From Prevotella sp. (GTDB lineage Bacteria; Bacteroidota; Bacteroidia; Bacteroidales; Bacteroidaceae), in assembly GCA_016285075.1 (NCBI GenBank), contig JAEEQB010000033.1:1-50383 (forward strand): a DNA stretch of 50,383 nt, read 5' to 3'. The position numbers and the translations under genes were made by a program. This document shows, piece by piece, positions 41,221-50,085 of the stretch. Under the pieces are notes generated by a model that saw only the letters and a list, made by a program, of their open reading frames with translations, ran no database searches and was not told the origin of the DNA. Position 1 is the first letter of the stretch; each line of letters opens with the position of its first letter.

Positions 41221-41466
41221 TTTGGGGCCCTGGTTTTAAGCAAGCATGTTGATGCTGAGGATAAGGGAGTCGCGAAAAGCGACACCCTTGGCGCAACCCA
41301 GACAATGGCATTCATCAACAAGTCGGGACTCTATCCCGCTGGTGCTCTCTTCATAACTGCCACTGGCCAAGGCAAGCTCGAGTGCTGCAACAACGGGAAA
41401 CCCTGTTGTTTCCTTGTGGACAACTGGTTGATCAACCGGAGGGGCAGACAACAAGTAGGATACTAG
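41221..41466 (+). pseudogene. BRO-N/antirepressor domain fragment
   Basis: An 81-codon open stretch without a proper start reads LSKHVDAEDKGVAKSDTLG, then ATQTMAFINKSGLY. This is the core of the phage BRO-N (antirepressor-like) domain, whose usual form is HVDEEDKG, then a variable segment, then INESGLY. After SGLY the frame diverges (PAGALFITATG) instead of giving the expected 'LI--SRLPEAKKFKRWVT', and it stops at 41464. Both ends are missing. It is a decayed remnant of a prophage or mobile element left between the TlpA-like gene and the porin gene. The only ATG (41305) lies within the domain. Confidence 0.6.
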
Positions 41467-41539
41467 ACGGTAAATTGCCAAGCATGAGAATTTATTTTGA
41501 TTTTTTTGGTAAAACCTTGCGTATATACATTTTTTTTTG

Positions 41540-41547
41540 TAACTTTG
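41540..41547 (+). promoter_or_regulatory. promoter of the porin gene
   Basis: TAACTTTG with TTG at 41517-41519 (spacer 20). The leader to the ATG at 41633 is about 80 bases; the in-frame ATG at 41558 is very close to the transcript start and gives no signal peptide at the N-terminus. Confidence 0.65.
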
Positions 41548-41632
41548 CAGAAGAATAATGTGGAGGGCTGTTCCGTGCCAATTCGGAATGTTTTTCTGCG
41601 GTTCTACTAACCTATTAAATAACCTTTGGAAT

Positions 41633-42754
41633 ATGATTATGAAACGATTAACATGGCTTGTGGCGCTGCTTGTTGCTATGGTGGTGAATGTCAGCGCAGA
41701 GGAAATGGAATCCCAGCAGGCGGCTGCTGAGAAAGCATCGGTGGAAGTGCCCGCATGGGTGAAGAACATCAAGTTCAGCGGCTACGCTATGCTGCAGTAT
41801 CAGGGCGTGGACAAGGAAGGTGCCCACACCAACTCGTTCAACCTGCGACTGGCACGTTTTATCCTCGACGGCAAGATCGGCGACTTTGACTGGCGCGCCC
41901 AGATCCAGGGCACTAACGCCAAGGGTCCCGCCGAGCCTACTGTGCAGCTGGTGGACCTCTATACGGAATGGAGGAAGTTCCCTGAGTTCAAGATCCGTGC
42001 CGGACAGTTCAAGCGTGCATTCACGTTCGAGAACCCCACGAACCCCGTTACGCAGGGATGGCGCGGCTATGCCGATGTCATCAACCGCTTGTCGGGATTC
42101 GGCGACCGTAACGGCGAGAAGTCCAGCGGCGGGCGCGACATTGGTGTACAGGTGTCGGGCGATGTGCTGCCCAACGCCAGCGGACGGAAGCTGCTGCACT
42201 ATCAGGTGGGTGTATATAACGGTGAGGGCGTCAACCGTAGCGACAAGAACAACCAAAAGGACATCATTGGCGGATTGTGGGTGATGCCCATCAAGGGCGT
42301 ACGCGTCGGTGCTTTCGGATGGAAGGGCAGTCATGGCGGTATGACCACGAAGGACGGGAACAACGAGAACGTGTATCTGAACCGCTACTGTCTCTCGGCA
42401 GAATATGACCTGAACGAATACACCATACGTGCTGAGTATATACATTCTCAGGGATGGGGATCAGGTGTGGTAGGCAATACGACCATCAACTATGCCCTCG
42501 GCGACAAGGCCGACGGTTGGTATGTCTTCGGCATTGTGCCGATTGTCAAGTCGAAGCTTCATGCGAAGGCACGTTACCAGAGCTACCGCGTGTCGAAGGA
42601 GTGGGGAAGCTCTGTCAATCAGGTGGAGTGCGGTCTCAACTATTATTTCTCGAAGAACCTGGAGCTACATCTGGAGTATTCGCGTGTCAACGACCGTACG
42701 CTGGCCAAGCATAACTACAACCTGATAGACGCAGAGTTCGACTTCCGCTTCTGA
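41633..42754 (+). CDS. phosphate-selective-type outer-membrane porin (Porin_O_P)
   Basis: 373 residues (371 if starting at the ATG at 41639). Signal peptide MIMKRLTWLVALLVAMVVNV with cleavage near SAEE. The barrel begins IKFSGYAMLQYQG and has SFNLRLARFILDGKIG, FKIRAGQFKRAFTFENP, then alternating strands to a final strand DAEFDFRF ending in Phe, the outer-membrane assembly signal. This fits the OprO/OprP-like porin family of Bacteroidota. Anion or phosphate selectivity is a family assumption; no pho genes are nearby. The start is chosen for the signal peptide. Confidence 0.85.
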   Translation: MIMKRLTWLVALLVAMVVNVSAEEMESQQAAAEKASVEVPAWVKNIKFSGYAMLQYQGVDKEGAHTNSFNLRLARFILDGKIGDFDWRAQIQGTNAKGPAEPTVQLVDLYTEWRKFPEFKIRAGQFKRAFTFENPTNPVTQGWRGYADVINRLSGFGDRNGEKSSGGRDIGVQVSGDVLPNASGRKLLHYQVGVYNGEGVNRSDKNNQKDIIGGLWVMPIKGVRVGAFGWKGSHGGMTTKDGNNENVYLNRYCLSAEYDLNEYTIRAEYIHSQGWGSGVVGNTTINYALGDKADGWYVFGIVPIVKSKLHAKARYQSYRVSKEWGSSVNQVECGLNYYFSKNLELHLEYSRVNDRTLAKHNYNLIDAEFDFRF

Positions 42755-42763
42755 TCAACGCAA

Positions 42764-42798
42764 GGAAGGGGACACCAGGAAAGGGTGTCTCGACTTCC
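42764..42798 (+). terminator. possible hairpin terminator after the porin gene
   Basis: GGAAG-GGGACACC pairs with GGTGTCTC-GA-CTTCC (13 bp, a G-T pair and a 2-base bulge), 10 bases after the porin stop. Only a weak T-rich run (CTCTTTTC) follows some bases later. Confidence 0.45.
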
Positions 42799-42921
42799 GC
42801 AAGTGGTCTCTTTTCAATCAAGTAATTGAGAGATTTGTCGAAGACCCACTGACCGTAAGGGAGATAATTAGAGAATTAAAGAATTAAGTGACATCCTTAT
42901 TACTGCCTTGGTCATAAGACG

Positions 42922-42954
42922 CTGAAGGCGTCTCCGATTAGGAGACGCCTTCAG
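42922..42954. terminator. 14-bp perfect hairpin
   Basis: CTGAAGGCGTCTCC and GGAGACGCCTTCAG with a GATTA loop. A very stable, symmetric stem without a U-tract, in the spacer between the convergent porin and sigma-factor genes. It may terminate both strands or be a mobile palindrome. Confidence 0.55.
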
Positions 42955-42964
42955 TATCAGTGGG

Positions 42965-43016
42965 TATCCCGTTTCGTCAGATACCGCTTTGAATACAATT
43001 TCTGGTCGAAATTATT
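42965..43016 (+). repeat. CCCGTTTCGTCAGATA dispersed repeat, copy B
   Basis: Starts TATCCCGTTTCGTCAGATAC and ends AATTATT; matches copy A at 39713. The preceding TTCAGTATCAGTGGG recurs before the shorter copy at about 43104-43140 (TTTCAGCATCAGTGG, CCCGTTTCGTTAAG), and a fourth core (TTTTCCTGTTTCGTCAAG) lies near 43178. Nothing coding is seen in 42755-43295. Confidence 0.7.
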
Positions 43017-43295
43017 CTAATTATTCTAATTTCCTAACACCTATCACTAGCAGATTACCGTTGCTCGTCCTTGTGCATGCCGTAGTAGACGAGTGGTGGC
43101 GCTTTCAGCATCAGTGGTTTTCCCGTTTCGTTAAGCGTTCTTGCTGTGACAAGCGAGCATAGCTCAAGCGCTGCTGTTTTCCTGTTTCGTCAAGTAGTTT
43201 TCGTAACCTAACAGTTGCAGCGCTGCCCTGGGCTTGGCGCTTTTGGCCTTTCAGACTTGCGGGCTTTTGCTCCTCCAGGCTTGCTGGGTTTAACT

Positions 43296-43895
43296 TCAGC
43301 AGGTCAGTGCCAGTTCTATATTGTGTACTTTTGCCATTTTACGCAGGTTGATCATGGCATAGCGCATGCGGCCAAGTGCGGTGTTGATGCTCACGCCGGT
43401 GGCTTCGGCTATCTCTTTGAACGACAGCTCTTGGAAGAAGCGCATGTAGACCACTTCGCGCTGGGTGGCAGGCAGGGCTTCCATCATCTTCTTGACATCG
43501 TTCAGCACCTGTTCGTTCACCAGCTGGCTCTCGCGCCAGGTGTCGAGCACCTCAGCCCCCTTCAGGTTCGACAGGTTGTTGTCATCGGGCAGGTCTACCA
43601 CATGCTCCGTACGCACCTGGCGGTAGGTGTCCATGATCACATTGTGGGCTATGCGGGTGAGCCAGAACATGATTTTCCCAGAGTTGGTGTAACGGCCCTC
43701 CTGCAGCCAGACGATGGCTTTGACGAACGTCTCCTGGAATATATCGTCGGCCAGGTCATGGTCGCGGACAACGAACATGATATACGTGAACAACTGCTCC
43801 TGGGTTCTTACTAACAACTCATCGAACGCCTTGTTGTTTCCTTCTACATAAAGTAAAGCCAACTGCTCGTCAGTAAGGCTCTCAAACTGCTTCAT
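43296..43895 (-). CDS. ECF-type RNA polymerase sigma factor
   Basis: 199 residues with the two ECF domains: region 2 (about 20-90, with DHDLADDIFQETFVKAIVWL and FWLTRIAHNVIMDTYR) and region 4 (about 135-190, LPATQREVVYMRFFQELSFKEIAEATGVSINTALGRM). It redirects RNA polymerase to a set of promoters. No anti-sigma gene is adjacent in either direction, unlike the SusC/D-linked ECF systems of this phylum, so it may be controlled otherwise. The leader is about 80 bases. Confidence 0.93.
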   Translation of the reverse strand: MKQFESLTDEQLALLYVEGNNKAFDELLVRTQEQLFTYIMFVVRDHDLADDIFQETFVKAIVWLQEGRYTNSGKIMFWLTRIAHNVIMDTYRQVRTEHVVDLPDDNNLSNLKGAEVLDTWRESQLVNEQVLNDVKKMMEALPATQREVVYMRFFQELSFKEIAEATGVSINTALGRMRYAMINLRKMAKVHNIELALTC

Positions 43896-43981
43896 ACTTA
43901 ATCAATAATTTGTTAAGTAAAGACTGTTTCGATAGGCAATAGGGTTTTTATTGTTCGAGTTGTTAATGATTTTTATTGGTG

Positions 43982-43989
43982 CAAAGTTA
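43982..43989 (-). promoter_or_regulatory. -7 box of the ECF sigma factor gene
   Basis: TAACTTTG on the minus strand, inside GTAACTTTGCACC. Confidence 0.6.
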
Positions 43990-44106
43990 CTAATTTCTTT
44001 TAATTATGAACTTCTCAGACGTATTTTGTTCATGCGGTTTAGCCTTTTTTAACAATTCTGCATAGAAAAAGTGCCTTTTTACGGGTGTTAAGTTGAAAGA
44101 AAATCG

Positions 44107-44114
44107 TACCTTTG
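44107..44114 (+). promoter_or_regulatory. -7 box of the kinase-nucleotidyltransferase gene
   Basis: TACCTTTG, about 40 bases before the ATG at 44155; divergent from the sigma-factor promoter. Confidence 0.65.
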
Positions 44115-44154
44115 TGGCTGTTTTGACAAGGAAAACCTAAAGAATTGTATAAAT

Positions 44155-46101
44155 ATGGTAAAGCTATTTGTTCCTGGACGCCTGTGCCTATTTGGTGAAC
44201 ATACCGACTGGGCAGGCCATTATCGTACGATGAATGCTGACATTCCGCCAGGTGCCGCTATTGTGACTGGTATTGAAGAGGGTATATATGCCGAGGCCGA
44301 GAAATCGTCCATCTTTGAGATGCAAAGCACGGCCGAGGAGATAGACGGCCTGTGGAAGGACTTTGCATGCCGTATGGACGAGGCTGAGCTGAAACGTGTG
44401 GCCAAGAGCGGGTCGTTCTTCTGCTACTGTGCCGGTGTGGCCAGTTATATGCTGGAATGGTACAAGGTGGGCGGCGTGCGCATCAGGATTACCCGGATGA
44501 CGCTCCCCATGAAGTCGGGTCTGTCGTCCAGCGCTGCCATCTGTGTGCTCGTTGCGCGCGCGTTCAATTTATTATATAATCTGAACCTGAACACCCTGGG
44601 CGAGATGAACATTGCCTACCTGGGCGAGCTGCGTACCAGCAGCCGCTGCGGACGTCTTGACCAGGCATGCGCATTTGGCGTGAAGCCCAACCTGATGACC
44701 TTCGACGGCGACGAGATTGAGGTGCAGGCGCTGAATGTGAAGAAAGCGCTGAGATGGGTGTTTGCCGACCTGTGTGCTGAGAAGGACACGGTGAGGATCC
44801 TGCGTGACCTGAACAAGGCCTATCCCTTTGCCTCGAACGAAATGGAGAGACGTGAACACGAGGCGCTGGGCATACTGAACCAGCAGATCATTGATCGCGC
44901 CATACGCTATATGGCTGAAGGCAAGGTCCAGGAGCTGGGACAGCTGATGACGGAGGCAGAGAACCTGTTTGACTCGCACGTGGCACCGATGTCGCCAGAG
45001 GCACTTGCTGCACCCAAGCTCCACGAGGTGCTCAACGACCCGCTAATACAACCCTTGGTGTGGGGCGGAAAGGGCGTAGGTTCGCACGGGGACGGATCCG
45101 TGCAGTTCCTCGCACGCGACGAGGAGTGCCAGCTGAAACTGCTGGACTATCTGAACAGCAAGGGCCTGAAGGCATACCAACTGACCATCAATCCCGTACA
45201 TACCGTACGCCGAGCCATCATACCTGTGGCAGGATTCGGCACAAGGCTCTATCCGTCGACAAGGGTCATGAAGAAGGACTTCTTCCCCATTCCCTGTGCC
45301 GACGGCATGGTGCGACCTGTCATCTTGATATTGCTGGAGGAACTGGTGCAGAGCGGCATTGAGGAAATATGTCTCGTACTGGGATCGGAGGAGGAGCGTA
45401 AGCTGTATGCCGACTTCTTTGACCGTCCGCTGAGCGATGAGCACTTGAGCAAGCTCAACTCGGAATGCCGTGAATACGAGAACCATATTATGGACATAGG
45501 AAAGCGGCTGAGATATGTCTACCAGCATGAGAAACGCGGATTCGGACATGCGGTGTACCAGGCTGCCGACTTTGCCAGAAACGAGCCAGTGCTGCTGATG
45601 CTGGGCGATACGCTCTACAGGTCGCTGACGAACAAACCCTGCGCACTGCAGCTCATCGAGGAGTACGAGAGATACAACCGCCTGATTGTGGGACTCTATC
45701 CTGTAGAGCTTGCCGATGTCAGCCATTTCGGCATTATGGCTGGTGTGTGGGAAGACAAGGACGAGACCATTCTCAACGTCTCAACGGTCTACGAGAAACC
45801 AAAGGCTTCCTATGCAGAGGAATTCCTTGCCGTGCGCAATCAGAAGGGAAAGCGTGAGTACTGCTCCATCTTCGGACAGTATATACTGACACCAGAGGTA
45901 TTCCAGCAGCTGGCGGATGACATCAGACTGGCCGACGAGCAGGGAAGCTCGCGGGAAATAGAACTGACATCGGCACTCGAGGCAGTGAGGGCGAAAATCG
46001 GCATGATGGGTATACGCTTCAACGGAGAACGCTATGACATGGGCAACCCGGCTGCCCTGGTGGAAACAGTAGCAAAGTTCTCACAGCCCCTGAATAATTA
46101 A
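44155..46101 (+). CDS. GHMP sugar kinase fused to GalU-like nucleotidyltransferase
   Basis: 648 residues in two enzyme domains. Residues 1 to about 345 form a GHMP kinase: LFVPGRLCLFGEHTDWAG resembles the galactokinase signature, MKSGLSSSAA (about 119-128) is the ATP-binding loop, and GGKGVGSHGDGSVQFL is the third motif. From about 352 a sugar-1-phosphate nucleotidyltransferase begins, IIPVAGFGTRLYPSTRVMKK, with GEHTD-independent GalU-like features (LMLGDTLYRS, ERYDMGNPAA). Together they could turn a free sugar into sugar-1-phosphate and then into an NDP-sugar, as Fkp does for fucose, but with the domain order reversed. Which sugar is used is unknown. The gene is monocistronic with its own promoter. 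Confidence 0.88.
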   Translation: MVKLFVPGRLCLFGEHTDWAGHYRTMNADIPPGAAIVTGIEEGIYAEAEKSSIFEMQSTAEEIDGLWKDFACRMDEAELKRVAKSGSFFCYCAGVASYMLEWYKVGGVRIRITRMTLPMKSGLSSSAAICVLVARAFNLLYNLNLNTLGEMNIAYLGELRTSSRCGRLDQACAFGVKPNLMTFDGDEIEVQALNVKKALRWVFADLCAEKDTVRILRDLNKAYPFASNEMERREHEALGILNQQIIDRAIRYMAEGKVQELGQLMTEAENLFDSHVAPMSPEALAAPKLHEVLNDPLIQPLVWGGKGVGSHGDGSVQFLARDEECQLKLLDYLNSKGLKAYQLTINPVHTVRRAIIPVAGFGTRLYPSTRVMKKDFFPIPCADGMVRPVILILLEELVQSGIEEICLVLGSEEERKLYADFFDRPLSDEHLSKLNSECREYENHIMDIGKRLRYVYQHEKRGFGHAVYQAADFARNEPVLLMLGDTLYRSLTNKPCALQLIEEYERYNRLIVGLYPVELADVSHFGIMAGVWEDKDETILNVSTVYEKPKASYAEEFLAVRNQKGKREYCSIFGQYILTPEVFQQLADDIRLADEQGSSREIELTSALEAVRAKIGMMGIRFNGERYDMGNPAALVETVAKFSQPLNN

Positions 46102-46160
46102 AAAATTGAAAAAATGAAAAAATTAGCGTGTAACCATAGGAGATTGTCGGAGAAAATCAT

Positions 46161-46168
46161 TAACTTTG
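46161..46168 (+). promoter_or_regulatory. -7 box of ppdK
   Basis: TAACTTTG, giving a leader of about 55 bases before the ATG at 46231. Confidence 0.6.
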
Positions 46169-46230
46169 CACAATTAGAACATAAAAGATAATTCCATAAG
46201 TATTAATTGTAAAAAAACAGAAACAAACGT

Positions 46231-48951
46231 ATGAGTCAGAAAAGAGTTTACCTTTTCGGCAACGGTAAGGCCGAAGGTAATGCGAAAATGCGTGAGGAAC
46301 TTGGTGGCAAGGGCGCTAACCTTGCTGAGATGAACCTGATTGGCGTCCCAGTTCCTCCTGGTTTCACTATCACTACAGATTGCTGTAACGAGTACTATCA
46401 GGTGGGACAGCAGAAGATCATGGAGCTGCTGAACGACGATGTGATGGCTGCTGTCAAGCACATCGAGGAGCTGATGAACTCGAAGTTCGGCGACAAGGAG
46501 AACCCCCTGCTGGTTTCAGTACGCTCGGGTGCACGCGCCTCTATGCCTGGCATGATGGATACCATCCTGAACCTGGGTCTGAACGACGAGGTGGCCGAGG
46601 GTATGGTGAAGAAAACCAACAACCCACACTTCGTGTACGACAGCTACCGCCGCTTCGTACAGATGTACGGTGACGTGGTGCTCGAGATGAAGCCTGTCAA
46701 CAAGACCGACATCGACCCCTTCGAGGAAATCATCGAGGGAGTGAAGAAAGAAAGCGGCGTGGTGCTCGACAAAGACCTCTCCGTGGAAGACCTGAAGAAA
46801 CTGGTCCAGCTGTTCAAGGCCGCCATCAAGGAGCGCACTGGCAAGGAGTTCCCCGATGATCCCATCGAGCAGCTCTGGGGCGCTATCTGCGCTGTGTTCC
46901 GCAGCTGGATGAACGAGCGAGCCATCCTCTATCGTAAGATGGAAGGTATACCCGACGAGTGGGGTACTGCAGTCAGCGTGATGGCCATGGTATTCGGTAA
47001 CATGGGCGACACCTCTGCTACTGGTGTGTGCTTCAGCCGTGACGCCGCCAATGGTGAGAACCTGTTCAATGGTGAGTACCTGGTGAATGCACAGGGTGAG
47101 GACGTGGTGGCCGGTATCCGTACTCCGCAGCAGATCACCAAGATCGGCTCGCAGCGGTGGGCAGAGCGCGCTGGCATCTCTGAGGAAGAGCGCGTGGCCA
47201 AGTATCCTTCAATGGAAGAGGCTATGCCTGAGATCTACAAGGAACTCGACGGCATCCAGAACAAGCTCGAGGAGCACTATCACGATATGCAGGATATGGA
47301 GTTCACCGTTCAGGAGGGCAAACTCTGGTTCCTCCAGACACGTAACGGTAAGCGTACTGGCGCAGCAATGGTGAAAATTGCCATCGACCTGCTCCACGAA
47401 GGTAAGATCGACGAGAAGACCGCCATCATGCGCTGCGAGCCTCAGAAGCTTGACGAACTCCTCCATCCCGTATTCGACAAAAAGGCACTCTCACAGGCCA
47501 AGGTGATTGCACAGGGACTGCCTGCATCTCCTGGTGCTGCCTGCGGTCAGATCGTGTTCCACGCTGATGATGCCGAGGCATGGCATAACGACGGACATAA
47601 GGTCGTGCTCGTACGTATCGAGACCTCGCCTGAGGACCTGGCTGGTATGGCTTCTGCCGAGGGTATCCTCACCGCTCGTGGCGGTATGACCTCTCACGCT
47701 GCCGTTGTAGCCCGTGGTATGGGTAAGTGCTGCGTCTCGGGTGTTGGTGCACTGAATGTAAGCTACAAGGATAAGACCGTCGAGATTGACGGTGTTGTAT
47801 ATAAGGAGGGTGACTACATCTCTCTGAATGGTACCACAGGTCAGGTTTACGCTGGCGAGGTGCCCACAAAGGCTGCCGAGCTCTCTGGCGACTTCAAGGA
47901 GCTGATGGACCTCTGCGACAAGTACACTAAGCTGCAGGTCCGTACCAATGCCGACACCCCACGCGACGCCCAGCTGGCTCGCGAGTTTGGTGCCAAGGGT
48001 ATCGGTCTTACCCGTACTGAGCACATGTTCTTCGAGGACAAGAAGATCATCGCTATGCGTGAGATGATTCTCGCCGACAGCGTTGCCGGACGTGAGAAGG
48101 CTCTCGCCAAGCTGCTGCCCTACCAGAAGGCCGACTTCAAGGGCATCCTCGAGGCTATGGACGGACTGCCCGTGAACATCCGTCTGCTCGATCCTCCTCT
48201 CCATGAGTTCGTTCCCCACGATCTCGCTGGACAGGAGACAATGGCTAAGGAAATGGGCGTCAGCGTCGAGGACATCAAGCGCCGCGTAGACTCTCTCGCT
48301 GAGAACAACCCGATGCTGGGACACCGTGGCTGCCGTCTGGGTATCACCTTCCCTGAAATCACCGCTATGCAGACCAAGGCCATCCTCGGTGCTGCCTGCG
48401 AGCTGAAGAAGGAAGGTAAGAACCCGATGCCGGAGATCATGGTTCCGCTGATCGGTACAATGTACGAGTTGAAGCAGCAGAAGGAGGTTATCCAGCACGC
48501 CGCTAAGGAAGTGTTCGCTGCCGAGGGTATCGAGGTAGAGTTCGAGATTGGTACGATGATCGAGATTCCTCGTGCTGCCCTGACTGCCGACCGTATCGCC
48601 GAGGAGGCTCAGTACTTCTCATTCGGTACCAACGACCTGACTCAGATGACCTTCGGCTACAGCCGCGACGACATCGCATCCTTCCTGCCCGTATACCTCG
48701 ACAAGAAGATCCTGAAGGTAGACCCGTTCCAGGTGCTCGACCAGAAGGGTGTTGGCCGTCTCATCAAGTTCGCCGTCAAGGAAGGCCGTGAGGTGCGTCC
48801 TGACCTCCGCTGTGGTATCTGCGGTGAGCACGGTGGTGAGCCCAGCTCAGTGAAGTTCTGTGCAAAGATCGGCATGAACTACGCATCTTGTTCTCCCTTC
48901 CGCGTGCCCATCGCACGCCTCGCCGCCGCCCAGGCAGCCGTAGAAGAGTAA
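46231..48951 (+). CDS. ppdK: pyruvate, phosphate dikinase
   Basis: 906 residues, normal length. It interconverts pyruvate, ATP and phosphate with PEP, AMP and pyrophosphate; in anaerobic Bacteroidota it links glycolysis and gluconeogenesis. ATP-grasp domain at the N-terminus (ELGGKGANLAEMNLIGVPVPPGF), swivelling phospho-His domain with His489 in GGMTSHAAVVARGMGKCCVSG, and a C-terminal PEP/pyruvate barrel ending LRCGICGEHGGEPSSV. Codon use is strongly biased (CTC, GGT, CGT, ATC), suggesting high expression. The gene is monocistronic, ended by a strong terminator. Confidence 0.97.
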   Translation: MSQKRVYLFGNGKAEGNAKMREELGGKGANLAEMNLIGVPVPPGFTITTDCCNEYYQVGQQKIMELLNDDVMAAVKHIEELMNSKFGDKENPLLVSVRSGARASMPGMMDTILNLGLNDEVAEGMVKKTNNPHFVYDSYRRFVQMYGDVVLEMKPVNKTDIDPFEEIIEGVKKESGVVLDKDLSVEDLKKLVQLFKAAIKERTGKEFPDDPIEQLWGAICAVFRSWMNERAILYRKMEGIPDEWGTAVSVMAMVFGNMGDTSATGVCFSRDAANGENLFNGEYLVNAQGEDVVAGIRTPQQITKIGSQRWAERAGISEEERVAKYPSMEEAMPEIYKELDGIQNKLEEHYHDMQDMEFTVQEGKLWFLQTRNGKRTGAAMVKIAIDLLHEGKIDEKTAIMRCEPQKLDELLHPVFDKKALSQAKVIAQGLPASPGAACGQIVFHADDAEAWHNDGHKVVLVRIETSPEDLAGMASAEGILTARGGMTSHAAVVARGMGKCCVSGVGALNVSYKDKTVEIDGVVYKEGDYISLNGTTGQVYAGEVPTKAAELSGDFKELMDLCDKYTKLQVRTNADTPRDAQLAREFGAKGIGLTRTEHMFFEDKKIIAMREMILADSVAGREKALAKLLPYQKADFKGILEAMDGLPVNIRLLDPPLHEFVPHDLAGQETMAKEMGVSVEDIKRRVDSLAENNPMLGHRGCRLGITFPEITAMQTKAILGAACELKKEGKNPMPEIMVPLIGTMYELKQQKEVIQHAAKEVFAAEGIEVEFEIGTMIEIPRAALTADRIAEEAQYFSFGTNDLTQMTFGYSRDDIASFLPVYLDKKILKVDPFQVLDQKGVGRLIKFAVKEGREVRPDLRCGICGEHGGEPSSVKFCAKIGMNYASCSPFRVPIARLAAAQAAVEE

Positions 48952-48973
48952 ATATCACTCTGATATAGTAAAG

Positions 48974-49003
48974 GGACCTGTCCGTTTGGGCAGGTCCTTT
49001 TTT
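48974..49003 (+). terminator. rho-independent terminator of ppdK
   Basis: GGACCTGTCC and GGGCAGGTCC form a 10-bp stem (one G-T pair) with a GTTT loop, followed by TTTTTT. It begins 23 bases after the ppdK stop and also faces the end of the AraC gene. Confidence 0.92.
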
Positions 49004-49029
49004 GCACTCTAGAGATAAAGATGTCTAAC

Positions 49030-49914
49030 CTATCTCCCCTTCCTATACATACTTGGATTAATACCCTTCATCCTTGTGAAGAAACGGGTGAGCGAAGCAG
49101 TCTCAGAAAAGTGTAGGCGGACGGCTATATCTGCGATGGGTAGTGAGGTTTGTTGCAACAGGTAGGAGGCCTCCATCAGAAGCATCTGGTTGATGTAGTT
49201 GATGACGGTGCGGCCTGAGACCTCTCGGACAATCTGTGAGAGATAGCGCGGCGTGATACAGAGCTGTGAGGCATAGAAGGCGACATCATGGTGCTCGGCG
49301 AAGTGGATGGGTACAAGACGAAGGAAATCGAAAAACAGTTCCTCGATGCGTTTGGGGAATCGGCGGTTGCAGATAGTACGTTCCTGGATGGCATTCAGTT
49401 CAAGCAAGAACAAACCATATGTTGTCCGGAGACTTTCGCTGCGGAAAGGGTGGTCGGGCGAAAAGAGATAGCGGCGGATGATGCCCATTAGTTCCATGAG
49501 GTTTTGAAGGTCGACTTCCGCGAGGGTCAAACGAGATTCACTCAGCTCTACTGCCGGAAGATAGGCAGCACGGATGGCGTTGCGCAAGGTGGGTGACTCG
49601 AAGGCAAAGTCCTTGTCTGCCACAAGGCAGATGCCGCGATAGTCATCGGAGATATCGATAACGCTTACCATCATCCCTGGGGTATATATAATAAGGTCAT
49701 CTTTAGTGAAATGAACCTCGCGACCATTGTATAGCATCGTCATCCATCCATGCAGCACGATGGTGTAGCCGTAGGCGGCAATGGTTCCCGGCAGCGCATT
49801 GGTCTCTACCAATGAGTTGTGCGGATCGGTATCGATAATCAGCAGTTTCCCGTCCCAGTCAGGGATGGTGTCGTGGCCGTATTGCCACATCCAGGTGGCT
49901 TCTAATCTGAACAT
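49030..49914 (-). CDS. AraC-family transcription regulator
   Basis: 294 residues. The N-terminal half (about 1-150) is a cupin-like sensor (MFRLEATWMWQYGHDT, then GWMTMLYNGREVHFTKDDLIIYTPG). The C-terminal 100 residues hold two helix-turn-helix units: DVAFYASQLCITPRYLSQIVREVSGRTV and ADIAVRLHFSETASLTRFFTRMKGINPSMYRK, the AraC signature. The effector is unknown. Start 49914 is chosen because the longer frame crosses the promoter. Neighbours are ppdK (convergent) and a divergent ferritin-like gene, which is a candidate target. Confidence 0.9.
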   Translation of the reverse strand: MFRLEATWMWQYGHDTIPDWDGKLLIIDTDPHNSLVETNALPGTIAAYGYTIVLHGWMTMLYNGREVHFTKDDLIIYTPGMMVSVIDISDDYRGICLVADKDFAFESPTLRNAIRAAYLPAVELSESRLTLAEVDLQNLMELMGIIRRYLFSPDHPFRSESLRTTYGLFLLELNAIQERTICNRRFPKRIEELFFDFLRLVPIHFAEHHDVAFYASQLCITPRYLSQIVREVSGRTVINYINQMLLMEASYLLQQTSLPIADIAVRLHFSETASLTRFFTRMKGINPSMYRKGR

Positions 49915-49942
49915 ATTGCAGTTGATCGATAGTTTGCGGGTG

Positions 49943-49950
49943 CAAATATA
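49943..49950 (-). promoter_or_regulatory. -7 box of the AraC-family gene
   Basis: TATATTTG on the minus strand, inside GTATATTTGCACCCGC, about 29 bases before the ATG at 49914. Confidence 0.6.
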
Positions 49951-50027
49951 CAAAAAAAATACGAGTTATTTCCGTTTCAATCAATTTTTCTTCCGTTTAG
50001 GTTTGCAATTGAATGAGTAAATATGTG

Positions 50028-50035
50028 TAACTTTG
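50028..50035 (+). promoter_or_regulatory. promoter of the ferritin-like gene
   Basis: TAACTTTG with TTTG at 50002-50005 (spacer 22), matching both boxes of the Bacteroidota promoter. The leader is about 45 bases. Confidence 0.7.
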
Positions 50036-50085
50036 CCTCTCAATAATTATCAAACATTAATATTCACCTAAAATTGAAACAGATT

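Noticed and set aside
41236..41772. 178-codon minus-strand frame antisense to the BRO-N relic and porin start
   Set aside because: It crosses the porin promoter and signal peptide, and the sense strand explains both ends.
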